Source: Castellaniella sp040276065 (GTDB lineage Bacteria; Pseudomonadota; Gammaproteobacteria; Burkholderiales; Burkholderiaceae_B). From it: a stretch of DNA of 64,000 nt. Position 1 is the first letter of the stretch, and each line of letters starts with the position of its first letter. The stretch lies in contig NZ_JBELOI010000005.1 in NCBI RefSeq assembly GCF_040276065.1, forward strand, positions 173,472-237,471. The letters are read 5' to 3'. Below are positions 33,217 through 42,216 of the stretch, piece after piece. A model generated the notes under the pieces. It had not been told where the DNA came from, ran no database searches, and saw only the letters and a program-made list of their open reading frames with translations. A program made the translations under genes and the position numbers.

Positions 33217-34299
33217 ATGCATAAGATCGCAGTGATTTCTGGGGATGGGATCGGTAAGGAAGTCATGCCGGAAGGGCTTCGTGTATTGAAGGCCGCGGCG
33301 GCAAAATTCGATATTCAGTTCGATTTTGAAACATTCGACTGGGCTAACGCCGACTACTATACCGAGCATGGCCAGATGATGCCGTCGGACTGGTTCGAGC
33401 AACTGCGGAGCTTCGATGCCATTTATTTTGGAGCGGTCGGCTGGCCCGAAGTCGTCCCGGATCACATTTCTTTATGGGGCTCTTTGATCCAGTTTCGCCG
33501 TGGTTTCGACGAATATGTGAATCTGCGCCCGGTGCGACTCATGAAGGGCGTCCCGTGCCCCTTGGCCGGGCGTGTTCCAGGGGACATCGATTTCTATGTC
33601 GTGCGCGAGAATTCCGAAGGCGAATATTCATCCGTCGGGGGTATGGTATTCGAAGGCACCGAACGAGAAATGGTGCTTCAAGAAGCGGTATTTTCCCGCA
33701 AGGGCGTGGACCGGATATTGAAGTATGCCTTCGAACTGGCCAAAAGCCGTCCCAAGAAACACCTGACCTCCGCGACCAAGTCCAACGGCATTGCCATCAG
33801 CATGCCCTATTGGGATACGCGGGTCGAGGAAATGGCGCAGGCCTATCCCGACGTGCACTGGGATAAATATCATATCGACATCCTGTCGGCGCATTTTGTG
33901 CTCAACCCCCAGCGTTTCGATGTGGTGGTCGCCTCCAATCTGTTCGGCGACATCCTGTCGGACCTGGGGCCGGCCTGCACCGGAACGATCGGCCTCGCCC
34001 CGTCGGCGAACCTCAACCCCGAGCGCCGTTTTCCGTCCTTGTTCGAGCCTGTGCACGGTTCGGCCCCGGACATCTACGGCCAGAACATCGCAAACCCGAT
34101 CGCCATGATCTGGTCCGGCGCGATGATGCTCGACTTCCTCGGCAATGGCGATGCAAAGTACCGAGCGGCGCACGATGCCGTTGTTGCCGCCATCGAAAGG
34201 GTGCTGGGGGAAGGAAAGACCGTCACGCCGGATCTCGGCGGCCAGGCGAGCACGACGGACCTCGGGATGGCGGTCGAGGCGGCGCTGCGGCGGCTCTGA
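33217..34299 (+). CDS. Tartrate dehydrogenase/decarboxylase or D-malate dehydrogenase
   Basis: A 360-residue NAD-dependent beta-decarboxylating dehydrogenase of the isocitrate/isopropylmalate family. Signatures: AVISGDGIGKEVMPEG, substrate-binding NLRPVR, FYVVRENSEGEYSS, the metal-binding stretch NLFGDILSDLGPACTG, and EPVHGSAPDIYGQNIANPIA. FGAVGWPEVVPDHISLWG is typical of tartrate/malate enzymes rather than LeuB, and no leuCD genes are near. AAGGG precedes ATG 33217. It is probably controlled by the divergent LysR gene and turns a hydroxy-diacid into pyruvate or glycerate and CO2. Confidence 0.88.
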   Translation: MHKIAVISGDGIGKEVMPEGLRVLKAAAAKFDIQFDFETFDWANADYYTEHGQMMPSDWFEQLRSFDAIYFGAVGWPEVVPDHISLWGSLIQFRRGFDEYVNLRPVRLMKGVPCPLAGRVPGDIDFYVVRENSEGEYSSVGGMVFEGTEREMVLQEAVFSRKGVDRILKYAFELAKSRPKKHLTSATKSNGIAISMPYWDTRVEEMAQAYPDVHWDKYHIDILSAHFVLNPQRFDVVVASNLFGDILSDLGPACTGTIGLAPSANLNPERRFPSLFEPVHGSAPDIYGQNIANPIAMIWSGAMMLDFLGNGDAKYRAAHDAVVAAIERVLGEGKTVTPDLGGQASTTDLGMAVEAALRRL

Positions 34300-34496
34300 T
34301 CTGAGCGCAGCCGCCGCGGGCCAAGGCGCGGCAGCGCCCCCTGGCCCGCTCGGCCTGCCGCCCATGCGCGGCAAGCCGTTCATCCTGCTCCTGCGAATGT
34401 AGCACCCCGCTGTTACCCCCGCGTGCCCGGCGCTCGCATAATGGGTGTAGCGGGCGCGGCCACGACGCCGCGCGGCAAATATTCCAGGAGACAACC

Positions 34497-35090
34497 ATGA
34501 GAGAAACCATTGATGGGACGGCGGGATCCGCCGTCCCGCGCATCCGGCGCGGTTCGCGCCGCGAATTCCTCAAGGGTACCGTCGTGTTGGCCGGCACCCT
34601 GTCGGCGGGGACGCTGCTGGCGGCGCTGGCACCCTCCAGGACTTGGGCGCTCGAGGCCCAGGTCCTGGACAAGGGCCAGGCCCGCGACCTCTTGTTGATG
34701 GCCAAGCGCCTGTATCCGCATGAGGATCTGCCGGATGCGGTGTACGCCCTGCTGGTCAAGGACATCGACGAGGCCTGCCGCGCGGCGCCGGTTCGCGATC
34801 TGGTGCGCTCGGGCCTCGAGGCGCTGAATCGCGCCGCCGACGGTCACTGGGCGGCCGCCGCCCCCGGGCGGCAGGTCGAGATCCTAGAGGCCATGCGTGC
34901 CGATCCGTTCTTTCAAAAGGTTCGGGGGCAGTGCATCACGTCGATCTATGACAACCAGATGGCCTATAAGCACTTCGGCTATGAGGGCGAGACCTGGTCC
35001 AAGGGTGGCTATATCAAGCGCGGGTTCAACGACCTCAACTGGCTGCCCGATCCGCCTGTCTCGGCAAGCCCGCCACCGTTCGATGCCTGA
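34497..35090 (+). CDS. Gluconate 2-dehydrogenase subunit 3-like protein, Tat signal
   Basis: A 197-residue small subunit of a periplasmic GMC dehydrogenase. The twin-arginine signal GSRREFLKG is followed by a hydrophobic stretch and AAL..SRTWALEA. The body has the family pattern AKRLYPHEDLPDAVYALLV, IYDNQMAYKHFGYEGE and GGYIKRGFND. It has no cofactor itself and by family carries the folded flavoprotein through the Tat system. The GMC subunit begins 73 bases after its stop. GGAG precedes the ATG; CATAAT at 34437-34442 may be a -10 box. Confidence 0.87.
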   Translation: MRETIDGTAGSAVPRIRRGSRREFLKGTVVLAGTLSAGTLLAALAPSRTWALEAQVLDKGQARDLLLMAKRLYPHEDLPDAVYALLVKDIDEACRAAPVRDLVRSGLEALNRAADGHWAAAAPGRQVEILEAMRADPFFQKVRGQCITSIYDNQMAYKHFGYEGETWSKGGYIKRGFNDLNWLPDPPVSASPPPFDA

Positions 35091-35163
35091 AGGCGGCGCG
35101 GAATCGCAGAACGCCCATCGACGGGATGGCGCCTTTCGAACGCAGCATCGGCAGGAGGCAATC

Positions 35164-36732
35164 ATGGCCAAGTATGACTATCAGGACGACAGTGTGGTCG
35201 TCATCATCGGTTCAGGGGCCGGCGGCGGCACGCTGGCGAACGAATTGTGCCAAAAGGGTGTCAAGGTAGTGGTGCTGGAGGCGGGTGGGCGCGAAAGCCC
35301 CGAGAGCTTCATTCAGGACGAGTGGAAATCATTCGGCCAGCTCGCCTGGCTCGATCCGCGCACGACGTCCGGTTCGTGGCGCGTCGCTCGGGATTTCCCC
35401 GGGCTGCCCGCCTGGATTTGCAAGACGGTGGGCGGGACGACGACCCATTGGGCGGGCGCCTCGCTGCGCTTTCAAGAGCATGAATTCAAGGCCAGGACGA
35501 CGTATGGCGAGGTGCCTGGCTGCAAGCTGCTGGATTGGCCCATCAGCCTGGGCGAGATGGAGCCCTATTACGCGCGCGCCGAAGCGAAAATGGGCGTCAC
35601 GCGCACCAACGGCATTCCGGGTCTGCCCGGGAACAACAACTTCAAGATCATGTACGACGGCGCCACCAAGCTCGGCTACAAAGAAGTCAGCACCGGGCGC
35701 ATGGCCATCAATAGTGTGACGCGCGATGGGCGCGGGCCCTGTATCCAGCAGGGCTTCTGTTTCCAGGGCTGCAAGTCGGCGGCCAAGTGGTCGACCCTGT
35801 ATACCGAAATCCCCAAAGCCGAGGTGACTGGCCGGCTCGATTTGCGGGCCCGCTGCCAGGCCTCCCGCATCGAGCACGATCAGCGGGGCAGGGCCAGCGC
35901 CGTCGTCTATTTCGACCAGGACGGCAAGGAACAGCGCCAGGCGGCGCGCGCTGTCTGCGTGGCCGGCAATTCGATCGAGACGCCGCGCCTGCTGCTGCTT
36001 TCGGAGTCCTCGATGTTCAAAGGCGGGCTGGCCAACGGGTCCGGGCAGGTCGGGCGGAACTATATGCGTCATACGACCGGATCGGTGTATGCTGTCTTCG
36101 ACAAGCCGGTGCATATGTATAGAGGGACGACGATGGCCGGCATTGTGCAGGATGAGGCGGGCCATGATCCCGCACGCGGTTTTGCCGGGGGCTACGAACT
36201 CGAGACCATCAGTCTCGGCCTGGCGTTCTACGCGGCGTTCCTGGATCCGGGCGCCTGGGGCGCCGACTTCGCCGCCTATATGGACGACTATGTCAGGACG
36301 GCGGGCTTGTGGATCGTCGGCGAGGACCTGCCCCAGGAAACGAACCGTGTCACTTTGAACACAGAGGTCAAGGATCGATTCGGTCTGCCGGTGGCCAACG
36401 TGCACTATGACGACCATGCGAACGATGAAGCCATGCGCCAGCACGCATTCGCGCGCAGTTCGGCGCTCTACGAGGCGGCGGGGGCAAGGCGCACCTTTCA
36501 TACGCCGCCCTATCCCTCGACCCATAACCTGGGGTCGTGCCGCATGAGCCTCAAGGCCGATGACGGCGTATGCGATGGGCATGGCCGCGCGCACGAGGTA
36601 CCAAACCTGTTCATCTCGGACGGCAGCCAGTTCACGTCGAGCGCGGCCGAGAATCCGACCCTGACGATCGTGTCGCTGGCGATCCGGCAGGCGGAGACGA
36701 TCGCGGACCGCATGTCGCGCAAGGAGCTTTGA
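35164..36732 (+). CDS. GMC-family FAD dehydrogenase, large subunit
   Basis: A 522-residue flavoprotein: FAD-binding IIGSGAGGGTLANEL, VVLEAGG, VGGTTTHWAG and the C-terminal active site THNLGSCRM with His454 and AENPTLTIVS. ATG 35164 follows AGGAGG. It lacks its own signal, so it should be exported with the Tat-bearing subunit 3. In known gluconate/sorbitol dehydrogenases a multi-haem cytochrome c gene follows; here a ribbon-helix-helix gene comes instead, so the electron acceptor is elsewhere. Substrate: a sugar, polyol or sugar acid by family. Confidence 0.9.
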   Translation: MAKYDYQDDSVVVIIGSGAGGGTLANELCQKGVKVVVLEAGGRESPESFIQDEWKSFGQLAWLDPRTTSGSWRVARDFPGLPAWICKTVGGTTTHWAGASLRFQEHEFKARTTYGEVPGCKLLDWPISLGEMEPYYARAEAKMGVTRTNGIPGLPGNNNFKIMYDGATKLGYKEVSTGRMAINSVTRDGRGPCIQQGFCFQGCKSAAKWSTLYTEIPKAEVTGRLDLRARCQASRIEHDQRGRASAVVYFDQDGKEQRQAARAVCVAGNSIETPRLLLLSESSMFKGGLANGSGQVGRNYMRHTTGSVYAVFDKPVHMYRGTTMAGIVQDEAGHDPARGFAGGYELETISLGLAFYAAFLDPGAWGADFAAYMDDYVRTAGLWIVGEDLPQETNRVTLNTEVKDRFGLPVANVHYDDHANDEAMRQHAFARSSALYEAAGARRTFHTPPYPSTHNLGSCRMSLKADDGVCDGHGRAHEVPNLFISDGSQFTSSAAENPTLTIVSLAIRQAETIADRMSRKEL

Positions 36733-36803
36733 GGGACTGATGCGGCGGCCGGCCTTCGTGTGGCGGGGCGGGCGCCCAAGGGTGGTTTCAGATAGGAGGC
36801 ACC

Positions 36804-37205
36804 ATGTGTCATCTCTATTCCAACACGGACCCGATCCAGTATGAATTCCGGAGCCGATCGGTGCGCATCGCCAAGGTCGTCACCAGCATCAAGCTCGAGA
36901 ACCTGTTCTGGGACACGCTGTCGCAGCTTGCTCATGACGAGGGGATGACGACCAACCAGTTGATCGCCAAGTTGTACGACGAGGTCTACGCGTACAGGAA
37001 CGAGGTGCCGAACTTCACCTCCTTCCTGCGGGTGACCTGCATGCGTTATTCCGAACTCAGAGGCCAGTCGATGCGGGATGCCCGGCGCGTGCTCGACCAG
37101 ACAGGGCGACATGAGGCCCCGGCGGTGACGCGCACCGCGGAAAATCATTACGCGCTGCGAGAGGGGCCGCAACCCCTGGCCCCAACTATTCTCAGGAGAC
37201 CATGA
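36804..37205 (+). CDS. Ribbon-helix-helix domain protein
   Basis: A 133-residue protein with an RHH-like core: RSVRIAKVVTSIKLENLFWD as strand and first helix, then DEGMTTNQLIAKLYDEV and SFLRVTCMRYSEL. GGAGGC precedes the ATG. It is probably a small DNA-binding regulator or antitoxin-like protein; no toxin gene is next to it. Its stop overlaps the start of the DJ-1/PfpI gene (37202-37205), so both are coupled and co-expressed, after the GMC dehydrogenase. Confidence 0.75.
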   Translation: MCHLYSNTDPIQYEFRSRSVRIAKVVTSIKLENLFWDTLSQLAHDEGMTTNQLIAKLYDEVYAYRNEVPNFTSFLRVTCMRYSELRGQSMRDARRVLDQTGRHEAPAVTRTAENHYALREGPQPLAPTILRRP

Positions 37206-37783
37206 TGGCCAAGAAACTGCTGATGCTGGTCGGCGATTACGCCGAGGATTATGAAACCATGGTGCCGTTCCAGACCTTGCAGGCGGTCGGGCACACCGTG
37301 CATGCCGTGTGCCCGGGCAAGAAATCCGGCGATACGATCGCCACCGCGATCCATGATTTCGAGGGTGCGCAGACCTATAGCGAGAAACGCGGCCACAATT
37401 TCACCTTGAACTTCGATTTCGACCGGGCCGATCCACAGGCCTACGATGGGCTGGTGATCGCCGGCGGGCGGGCGCCCGAGTACCTGCGCCTGAACGAAAA
37501 GGTGCTGGACATCGTCCGGGCCTTCGACCGGGCCGACAAACCCATCGCCTCAGTCTGCCATGGGGCGCAGCTCTTGGCGGCGGCCGGCATCCTCAAGGGA
37601 CGTACCTGCTCGGCCTATCCGGCGTGCGCGCCAGAGGTCCGCCTGGCCGGCGGCATCTATGCCGACATCGGCATCGATCAGGCCCATACCGACGGCAATC
37701 TGGTGAGCGCCCCGGCCTGGCCAGCGCATCCCGCCTGGCTGGCGCAGTTCCTGGTGGTGCTCGGCACGCGGATCGCGCACTGA
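37202..37783 (+). CDS. DJ-1/PfpI family protein
   Basis: A 193-residue class I glutamine amidotransferase-like protein with the nucleophile elbow ASVCHGAQLLAA (Cys in SVCHG) and GLVIAGGRAPEYLR supplying the acidic partner. Members are glyoxalases, deglycases, stress proteins or catabolic hydrolases; nothing here decides. A strong AGGAGA precedes ATG 37202; ATG 37205 is equally possible. It overlaps the RHH gene. Confidence 0.87.
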   Translation: MMAKKLLMLVGDYAEDYETMVPFQTLQAVGHTVHAVCPGKKSGDTIATAIHDFEGAQTYSEKRGHNFTLNFDFDRADPQAYDGLVIAGGRAPEYLRLNEKVLDIVRAFDRADKPIASVCHGAQLLAAAGILKGRTCSAYPACAPEVRLAGGIYADIGIDQAHTDGNLVSAPAWPAHPAWLAQFLVVLGTRIAH

Positions 37784-37810
37784 GGCCACGCGCGGGCGCC
37801 CGGTACGCAG

Positions 37811-37846
37811 TCTTGCCGCAGGCGGCGATCTTGCCGCAGGCGGCGA
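37811..37846. repeat. 18-bp perfect tandem duplication
   Basis: TCTTGCCGCAGGCGGCGA occurs twice head to tail in the gap between the DJ-1 and SDR genes. Being 18 bases, it would not shift a frame. It looks like a slippage duplication; no function is evident. Confidence 0.8.
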
Positions 37847-37941
37847 CGGATTTGGTTAAGCTCATGCCTGACAAGGTTCGGGCGCCATCGCTGTTGCCGG
37901 CGCGCCCGTGGGTTGATCGATCTCTTTGGGATGAGGAAGGC

Positions 37942-38682
37942 ATGCGTTTGAATGGGAAGGTGGTGATCGTCACTGGCGCGGGCCAGGGTATCGGAGCCGC
38001 AACAGCGCTGAAATTCGCCCGCGAGGGCGCGACCGTGGCGCTGTGCGACCTGCGCGAGGATGTGGTGGACCGCAGCATCGAGGCCTGCCGCGAGGTCGGG
38101 GCCCAGGCCGTCGGTTTTGCACTGGACGTTGCCGACCGGCAGGCCGTGGACGGCATGGTGGCCGGAGTCATCGAGCGTTTCGAGCGGATCGACATCCTGG
38201 TGAACAACGCGGGCATTACCCGCGATGCCCGCTTCGAGAAAATGACGGGCGAGCAGTTCGATTCAGTGATCGAGGTCAATCTCAAGGGCGTGTTCAACGT
38301 GGCCCAGGCGGTCGTCCCCGCCATGATCGCGCAGGGCCATGGCGTCATTCTCAATGGCAGTTCGGTGGTGGGGATCTACGGAAACTTTGGGCAGACGAAC
38401 TATGCCGCGGCCAAGTTCGGCGTGATTGGCCTGACCAAGACCTGGTGCCGCGAGTTGGGCCCGAAAGGCATTCGGGTCAATGCGGTCGCCCCTGGTTTCA
38501 TCCAGACGCCGATGCTCTCGACCGTGCCCGACGCGGTGCTGGCCCGCATGAGCGAGCAGGTACCGCTCAGGCGCTTGGGCAGGCCCGAGGAGGTCGCGAA
38601 CATCTATGCTTTTCTGGCCAGCGACGAGGCGAGCTACATCAATGGCGCGGTCATCGAGGCCAGCGGCGGTCTGACGGTCTGA
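37942..38682 (+). CDS. Short-chain dehydrogenase, FabG-like
   Basis: A 246-residue classical SDR: VTGAGQGIG, DILVNNAGIT, catalytic NGSSVVG and YAAAKFG, and APGFIQTPML. ATG 37942 (MRLNGKVVIV) follows GAGGAAGG closely; the upstream open frame covers the intergenic gap and is not family-like. It resembles 3-oxoacyl-ACP reductases, but away from fatty-acid genes it more likely oxidises a polyol or hydroxy acid, together with the next SDR. Confidence 0.88.
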   Translation: MRLNGKVVIVTGAGQGIGAATALKFAREGATVALCDLREDVVDRSIEACREVGAQAVGFALDVADRQAVDGMVAGVIERFERIDILVNNAGITRDARFEKMTGEQFDSVIEVNLKGVFNVAQAVVPAMIAQGHGVILNGSSVVGIYGNFGQTNYAAAKFGVIGLTKTWCRELGPKGIRVNAVAPGFIQTPMLSTVPDAVLARMSEQVPLRRLGRPEEVANIYAFLASDEASYINGAVIEASGGLTV

Positions 38683-38734
38683 CGCCGGGCGGGCGCCGAG
38701 ATTCGGAATCATCCTGAAAAGAGCGGAGCGCGAG

Positions 38735-39526
38735 ATGAATATTGCCGAAAGGCTGCGGGTCCCGGCCGGTTTGAGGGTCCTGGTGACAGCGGGTGCGGCC
38801 GGCATCGGCGGTGTCATTGCCCAAGGTTTTCTCGAGGCGGGCGCGCGGGTCCACGTTTGCGACATGGATGGCGAGGCCGTGCGGCGCGTGCTGCGCGAGC
38901 GTCCGGGCATGGGCGGCACGGTCGCGGACGTCGGTGTCCGGGAGGACGTCGATCGCATGATGGATGAGGCAGTCGCCGGGCTCGAGGGCCTCGACGTGCT
39001 GGTGAACAATGCCGGCATCGCCGGCCCCACGGGAGGCATCGACGAACTCGCGCCCGCCGATTGGGAGCAGACCGTTGCGGTCAACCTCAACAGCCAGTTT
39101 TACTGCCTGCGCAAGGCCGTGCCGTTCCTGCGGCAGTCCGCACAGAGTCCGCACGTCGTGGCCATGTCCTCGGTCGCGGGACGGCTGGGCTATCCGTTTC
39201 GCGCGCCGTATGCGGCGACCAAATGGGCGATCATCGGACTCATGAAATCCCTGGCCGCGGAGCTGGGGCCGCAAGGGGTGCGAGTCAATGCTATTTTGCC
39301 CGGCTTGGTGGCGGGTGGGCGCATGGATCGTGTCATTGCCGACCGGGCCCAGGCGCTGGGCATCGGTGAGGACGCCATGCGCGCGCAGTACCTGGAAAAG
39401 GTCTCGCTGCGCCGGATGGTCACGGCGCAGGATGTGGCCGCGATGGCGCTATTCCTGTCCACGCCGGCGGCGGCGAACATGACCGGCCAGGCGATCAGCG
39501 TGGACGGCAACGTCGAATATCTGTAA
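38735..39526 (+). CDS. Short-chain dehydrogenase
   Basis: A 263-residue classical SDR. The cofactor loop reads VTAGAAGIGG instead of the common TGxxxGIG, and VNNAGIAGPTGG, SSVAGRLG, YAATKWA and PGLVAGGRMD complete the family set. It lies 52 bases after the FabG-like SDR on the same strand, so the two may form one unit. Substrate not known. Confidence 0.87.
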   Translation: MNIAERLRVPAGLRVLVTAGAAGIGGVIAQGFLEAGARVHVCDMDGEAVRRVLRERPGMGGTVADVGVREDVDRMMDEAVAGLEGLDVLVNNAGIAGPTGGIDELAPADWEQTVAVNLNSQFYCLRKAVPFLRQSAQSPHVVAMSSVAGRLGYPFRAPYAATKWAIIGLMKSLAAELGPQGVRVNAILPGLVAGGRMDRVIADRAQALGIGEDAMRAQYLEKVSLRRMVTAQDVAAMALFLSTPAAANMTGQAISVDGNVEYL

Positions 39527-39565
39527 GGGGCCTGTTTAGGCACGCTGGCGATCAGGGTGCGGGCT

Positions 39566-42064
39566 TCAGAACGCGTACTTCAGCAGCGCGCTGCCGCCCA
39601 GGCCCTCCCGTTTGCCAGTGTAGGCCTGCACGCCCAGGCTGACAGTGAGTGCACGAGCCTCCTGGGGCGCGATCTCCAGCCCCAGTTCGAATATCCCGGT
39701 GTCGCCCTTCAGGCTCGGGGCGGCAACATCGAATCCGTAGACCGTGGCGCGGGCGCTGCCGTCGAATTCGTGCTCCCAGGCTGCGCCCGCATAGGCGCGG
39801 GTCTGTTCGCTGAATGCGTAGCCCACCCGTGTCCCGACCCGCATGCGATGCGAATCGGCGTCGCCGAAACGAAAGTCGCCGCCAGCGATCGAGACCTGGT
39901 CGCCGTCCTGGTGGTTCCAGAAATATTTGGCGTACAGATCGGCACTGGTGCGCGTGCCCAGGCCGGCCACATAGCCCAGGCCCAGGTGCGCGCCGTAGTA
40001 GGGCGCGGTGCTGTCGTACGAGGCATCCGCCCCCAGCGTCCGGGTGAGGTCGGTGCTGCGCCAGTCGGTGCCGGCGCGTCCCGCCCGCAGGGAGCCCTCG
40101 GCGTACGGTCCGAGCGGGCCGCGCATATCGATGGCGGCTGGGTCGGCGAAATCGTGACGCGCCATCAGGCCCACGCCGTAGTATCGGCTCTTGCCGCTGC
40201 CGCGCGCGGTGCCGCTGTCGAAGCGGTTGGTGCTGTTGTAGTTGCCGGTGCCCAGTTCGATGAAGGCGCCGGCGGCCAGGTTGCCGTATCCGGTGTCGAA
40301 ACGACGGGCGGTGCCGAGGACGAAGGATAGGCCGTCGACATCCACGTGCGAGCCCGATTCATAGCGGGAGCTGCCGCCGCTCAGGGCGCCGAAGCCCGCC
40401 CATTGACCGGTCTGGGCGGCGGCCTGGGCCCGGCCCATCGCAGCGCCGGCAATGAGGTCGCCGCCCTGGTTGATGAGGGCCAAGGGGGCGATGCGACCCT
40501 CGAGCGGAGCCTTGCTTTCTTCGTTGACGCTGACCTCGGCAACGGTGGCGAACAGGTCCGTGCCGGTGGCCGTCAGGCCCCACTGGTAGGTGAGGGCCAG
40601 ACCCTGTCGCCCGGTGATGGTTGTCGGGCTTGAGGAGTATCGATTGGTCGCCAGGTCGTCCGCGTGCATCAGCGTGATTTGCGTGCCGGGCCGAAAAGGC
40701 CCCGCGCCTTGCGCGACATCCACCGCCACCGTTGCATCGCACATGCAGGCCGTGTCGGTCAGTGTCAGCACCGGGGCGCCCGGCGCGGTGCCTGGCGGCA
40801 GGACGTACTGATAGTGGTCGAAGCCCGCCACGCCGGCCGCCCTGAGCCCGGTGCCGCGGATTTCGAGGGTATTGCCGCCGCCGGGGTTTGTGCCGTCACC
40901 GCCCATGAGGAAGGTTCCGCTCAGGATCGGCGAGCCTTGCAGGACGATCCGGTTGTCGGCGGCGACGCCGTCCGTGGCCAACCCGCCGAAGACCACGCTG
41001 TCCACCACTTGCGCCTGGTCACGAATGATGATGGTGTTGCCCGTGGCATTGCCGATGGTATTGCTCTCGCCGCCGATGATCGTTCCGCGTTCGATCCGCG
41101 CCTGGTCGCGGATGATGACGGTATTGCCCAGCGCGTTGACACCGCTGCTGCCGCCCGTGATGGCATTCGCGTCGGTGATGATGGCCTGGCCCTGGATATC
41201 CACCGTGTTGCCGCGCGCTTCTCCCAAATCGCTCGCGCCGCCGTAGATGAAGCTGCCGTCGGTGATTGCGGCCCCGTCGCGGATGATGACGCTATTGTCC
41301 GCTGCGTTGCCAAGGGTCGTGTAGCCGCCATATATCAGGCTGCCGCCCGCGATCGTGGCCTGGTCGCGGATGATGACCGCGTTGCCGGTCGCGCTGTTCA
41401 GCGCATAGCCGCCCATGATGAGGGTGCCGTTCCTGGCCGTGGCCTGGTCGCGCAGGGTGACCGTATTGCCGTTGGCCGCGCCGCCTCCAGTGCCGCCCAT
41501 GATGATTCCGCCGTCGACAAGGGCCTGGTCCCGGATGAGCACGGTGTTGCCCTCGGCGCTGCCGGAGCAACTGTCGCCGCCAATCACGTTGGCGCCATTC
41601 ACGAGGATGGCCTGGCCGCCGATGGAGACAGTGTTGCCTGTGGCGTTGCCGCTGCAGGTGGCGGACCCGCCGCCGAAGCGCATGCCGTCATAGGTCTGCG
41701 TACCGGTGACCGTGAGGCGGTTGCCGACCGCGTTGCCATCGGCATTGTTCATTCCGCCTATGATTTCGAGAACGGGTGTGTCAGGGTCGCCAGCCGACGG
41801 CGGCGGGGTATCGATCTGGACATCCCCGCCGGTCGCTGGGCTGGAGTCTGTGCTGCAGGTTCCGATGTAGCTGTCACCGGAAAAACCGCAGTCCGTGTTC
41901 GTGCTGCCGCCGCTATTGGCGGCCCAGACCGGCCCCGCGAGGCTCAGGGCCAATATGATTGCGATGATGGGGCCCCGCCGCTGCGGGCGGCGTTTCCACA
42001 TGGCCCAATGGGGGGCTTCAAGGATGTGAAGGAGAGTGTGGGCAGGCATGTCGTCCGTGGGCAT
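39566..42064 (-). CDS. Autotransporter adhesin-like protein with 29-30 residue repeats
   Basis: About 832 residues from the proposed ATG 42064 (MPTDDMPAHTL), which has CGGAG upstream; ATG 42118 and GTG 42142 are also in frame. The extended signal region ends in a basic stretch (KRRPQRRG), a hydrophobic core and GPVWAANS. The passenger (about 90-400) has roughly nine degenerate repeats built on GNTVIIRDQA..GG..IYGG, a likely right-handed beta-helix. Residues about 560-832 form the translocator barrel, with ESGSHVDVDGLSF, FDTGYGNLAAGAF and a C-terminal LLKYAF ending in Phe. No serine protease triad is visible, so an adhesin or surface structural role is inferred. Confidence 0.85.
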   Translation of the reverse strand: MPTDDMPAHTLLHILEAPHWAMWKRRPQRRGPIIAIILALSLAGPVWAANSGGSTNTDCGFSGDSYIGTCSTDSSPATGGDVQIDTPPPSAGDPDTPVLEIIGGMNNADGNAVGNRLTVTGTQTYDGMRFGGGSATCSGNATGNTVSIGGQAILVNGANVIGGDSCSGSAEGNTVLIRDQALVDGGIIMGGTGGGAANGNTVTLRDQATARNGTLIMGGYALNSATGNAVIIRDQATIAGGSLIYGGYTTLGNAADNSVIIRDGAAITDGSFIYGGASDLGEARGNTVDIQGQAIITDANAITGGSSGVNALGNTVIIRDQARIERGTIIGGESNTIGNATGNTIIIRDQAQVVDSVVFGGLATDGVAADNRIVLQGSPILSGTFLMGGDGTNPGGGNTLEIRGTGLRAAGVAGFDHYQYVLPPGTAPGAPVLTLTDTACMCDATVAVDVAQGAGPFRPGTQITLMHADDLATNRYSSSPTTITGRQGLALTYQWGLTATGTDLFATVAEVSVNEESKAPLEGRIAPLALINQGGDLIAGAAMGRAQAAAQTGQWAGFGALSGGSSRYESGSHVDVDGLSFVLGTARRFDTGYGNLAAGAFIELGTGNYNSTNRFDSGTARGSGKSRYYGVGLMARHDFADPAAIDMRGPLGPYAEGSLRAGRAGTDWRSTDLTRTLGADASYDSTAPYYGAHLGLGYVAGLGTRTSADLYAKYFWNHQDGDQVSIAGGDFRFGDADSHRMRVGTRVGYAFSEQTRAYAGAAWEHEFDGSARATVYGFDVAAPSLKGDTGIFELGLEIAPQEARALTVSLGVQAYTGKREGLGGSALLKYAF

Positions 42065-42216
42065 GGCGAGCTCCGTTGGCTTGCGTTCAGGTTGCTGAGA
42101 TTGTGTGGCCTCTATCATTGATGTGTAAAGTAAAACTGCCACCTGTTACCAGAGTTGTTTTGCTTTTTCCCGCGGTGCGCCCGGGCTGCCGCACCTAACA
42201 CACTCGAGGAGACACG

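Noticed and set aside
33217..34299. 3-isopropylmalate dehydrogenase (LeuB)
   Set aside because: The substrate-region sequence and the divergent LysR gene fit tartrate/D-malate enzymes, and no leuA, leuC or leuD is near.
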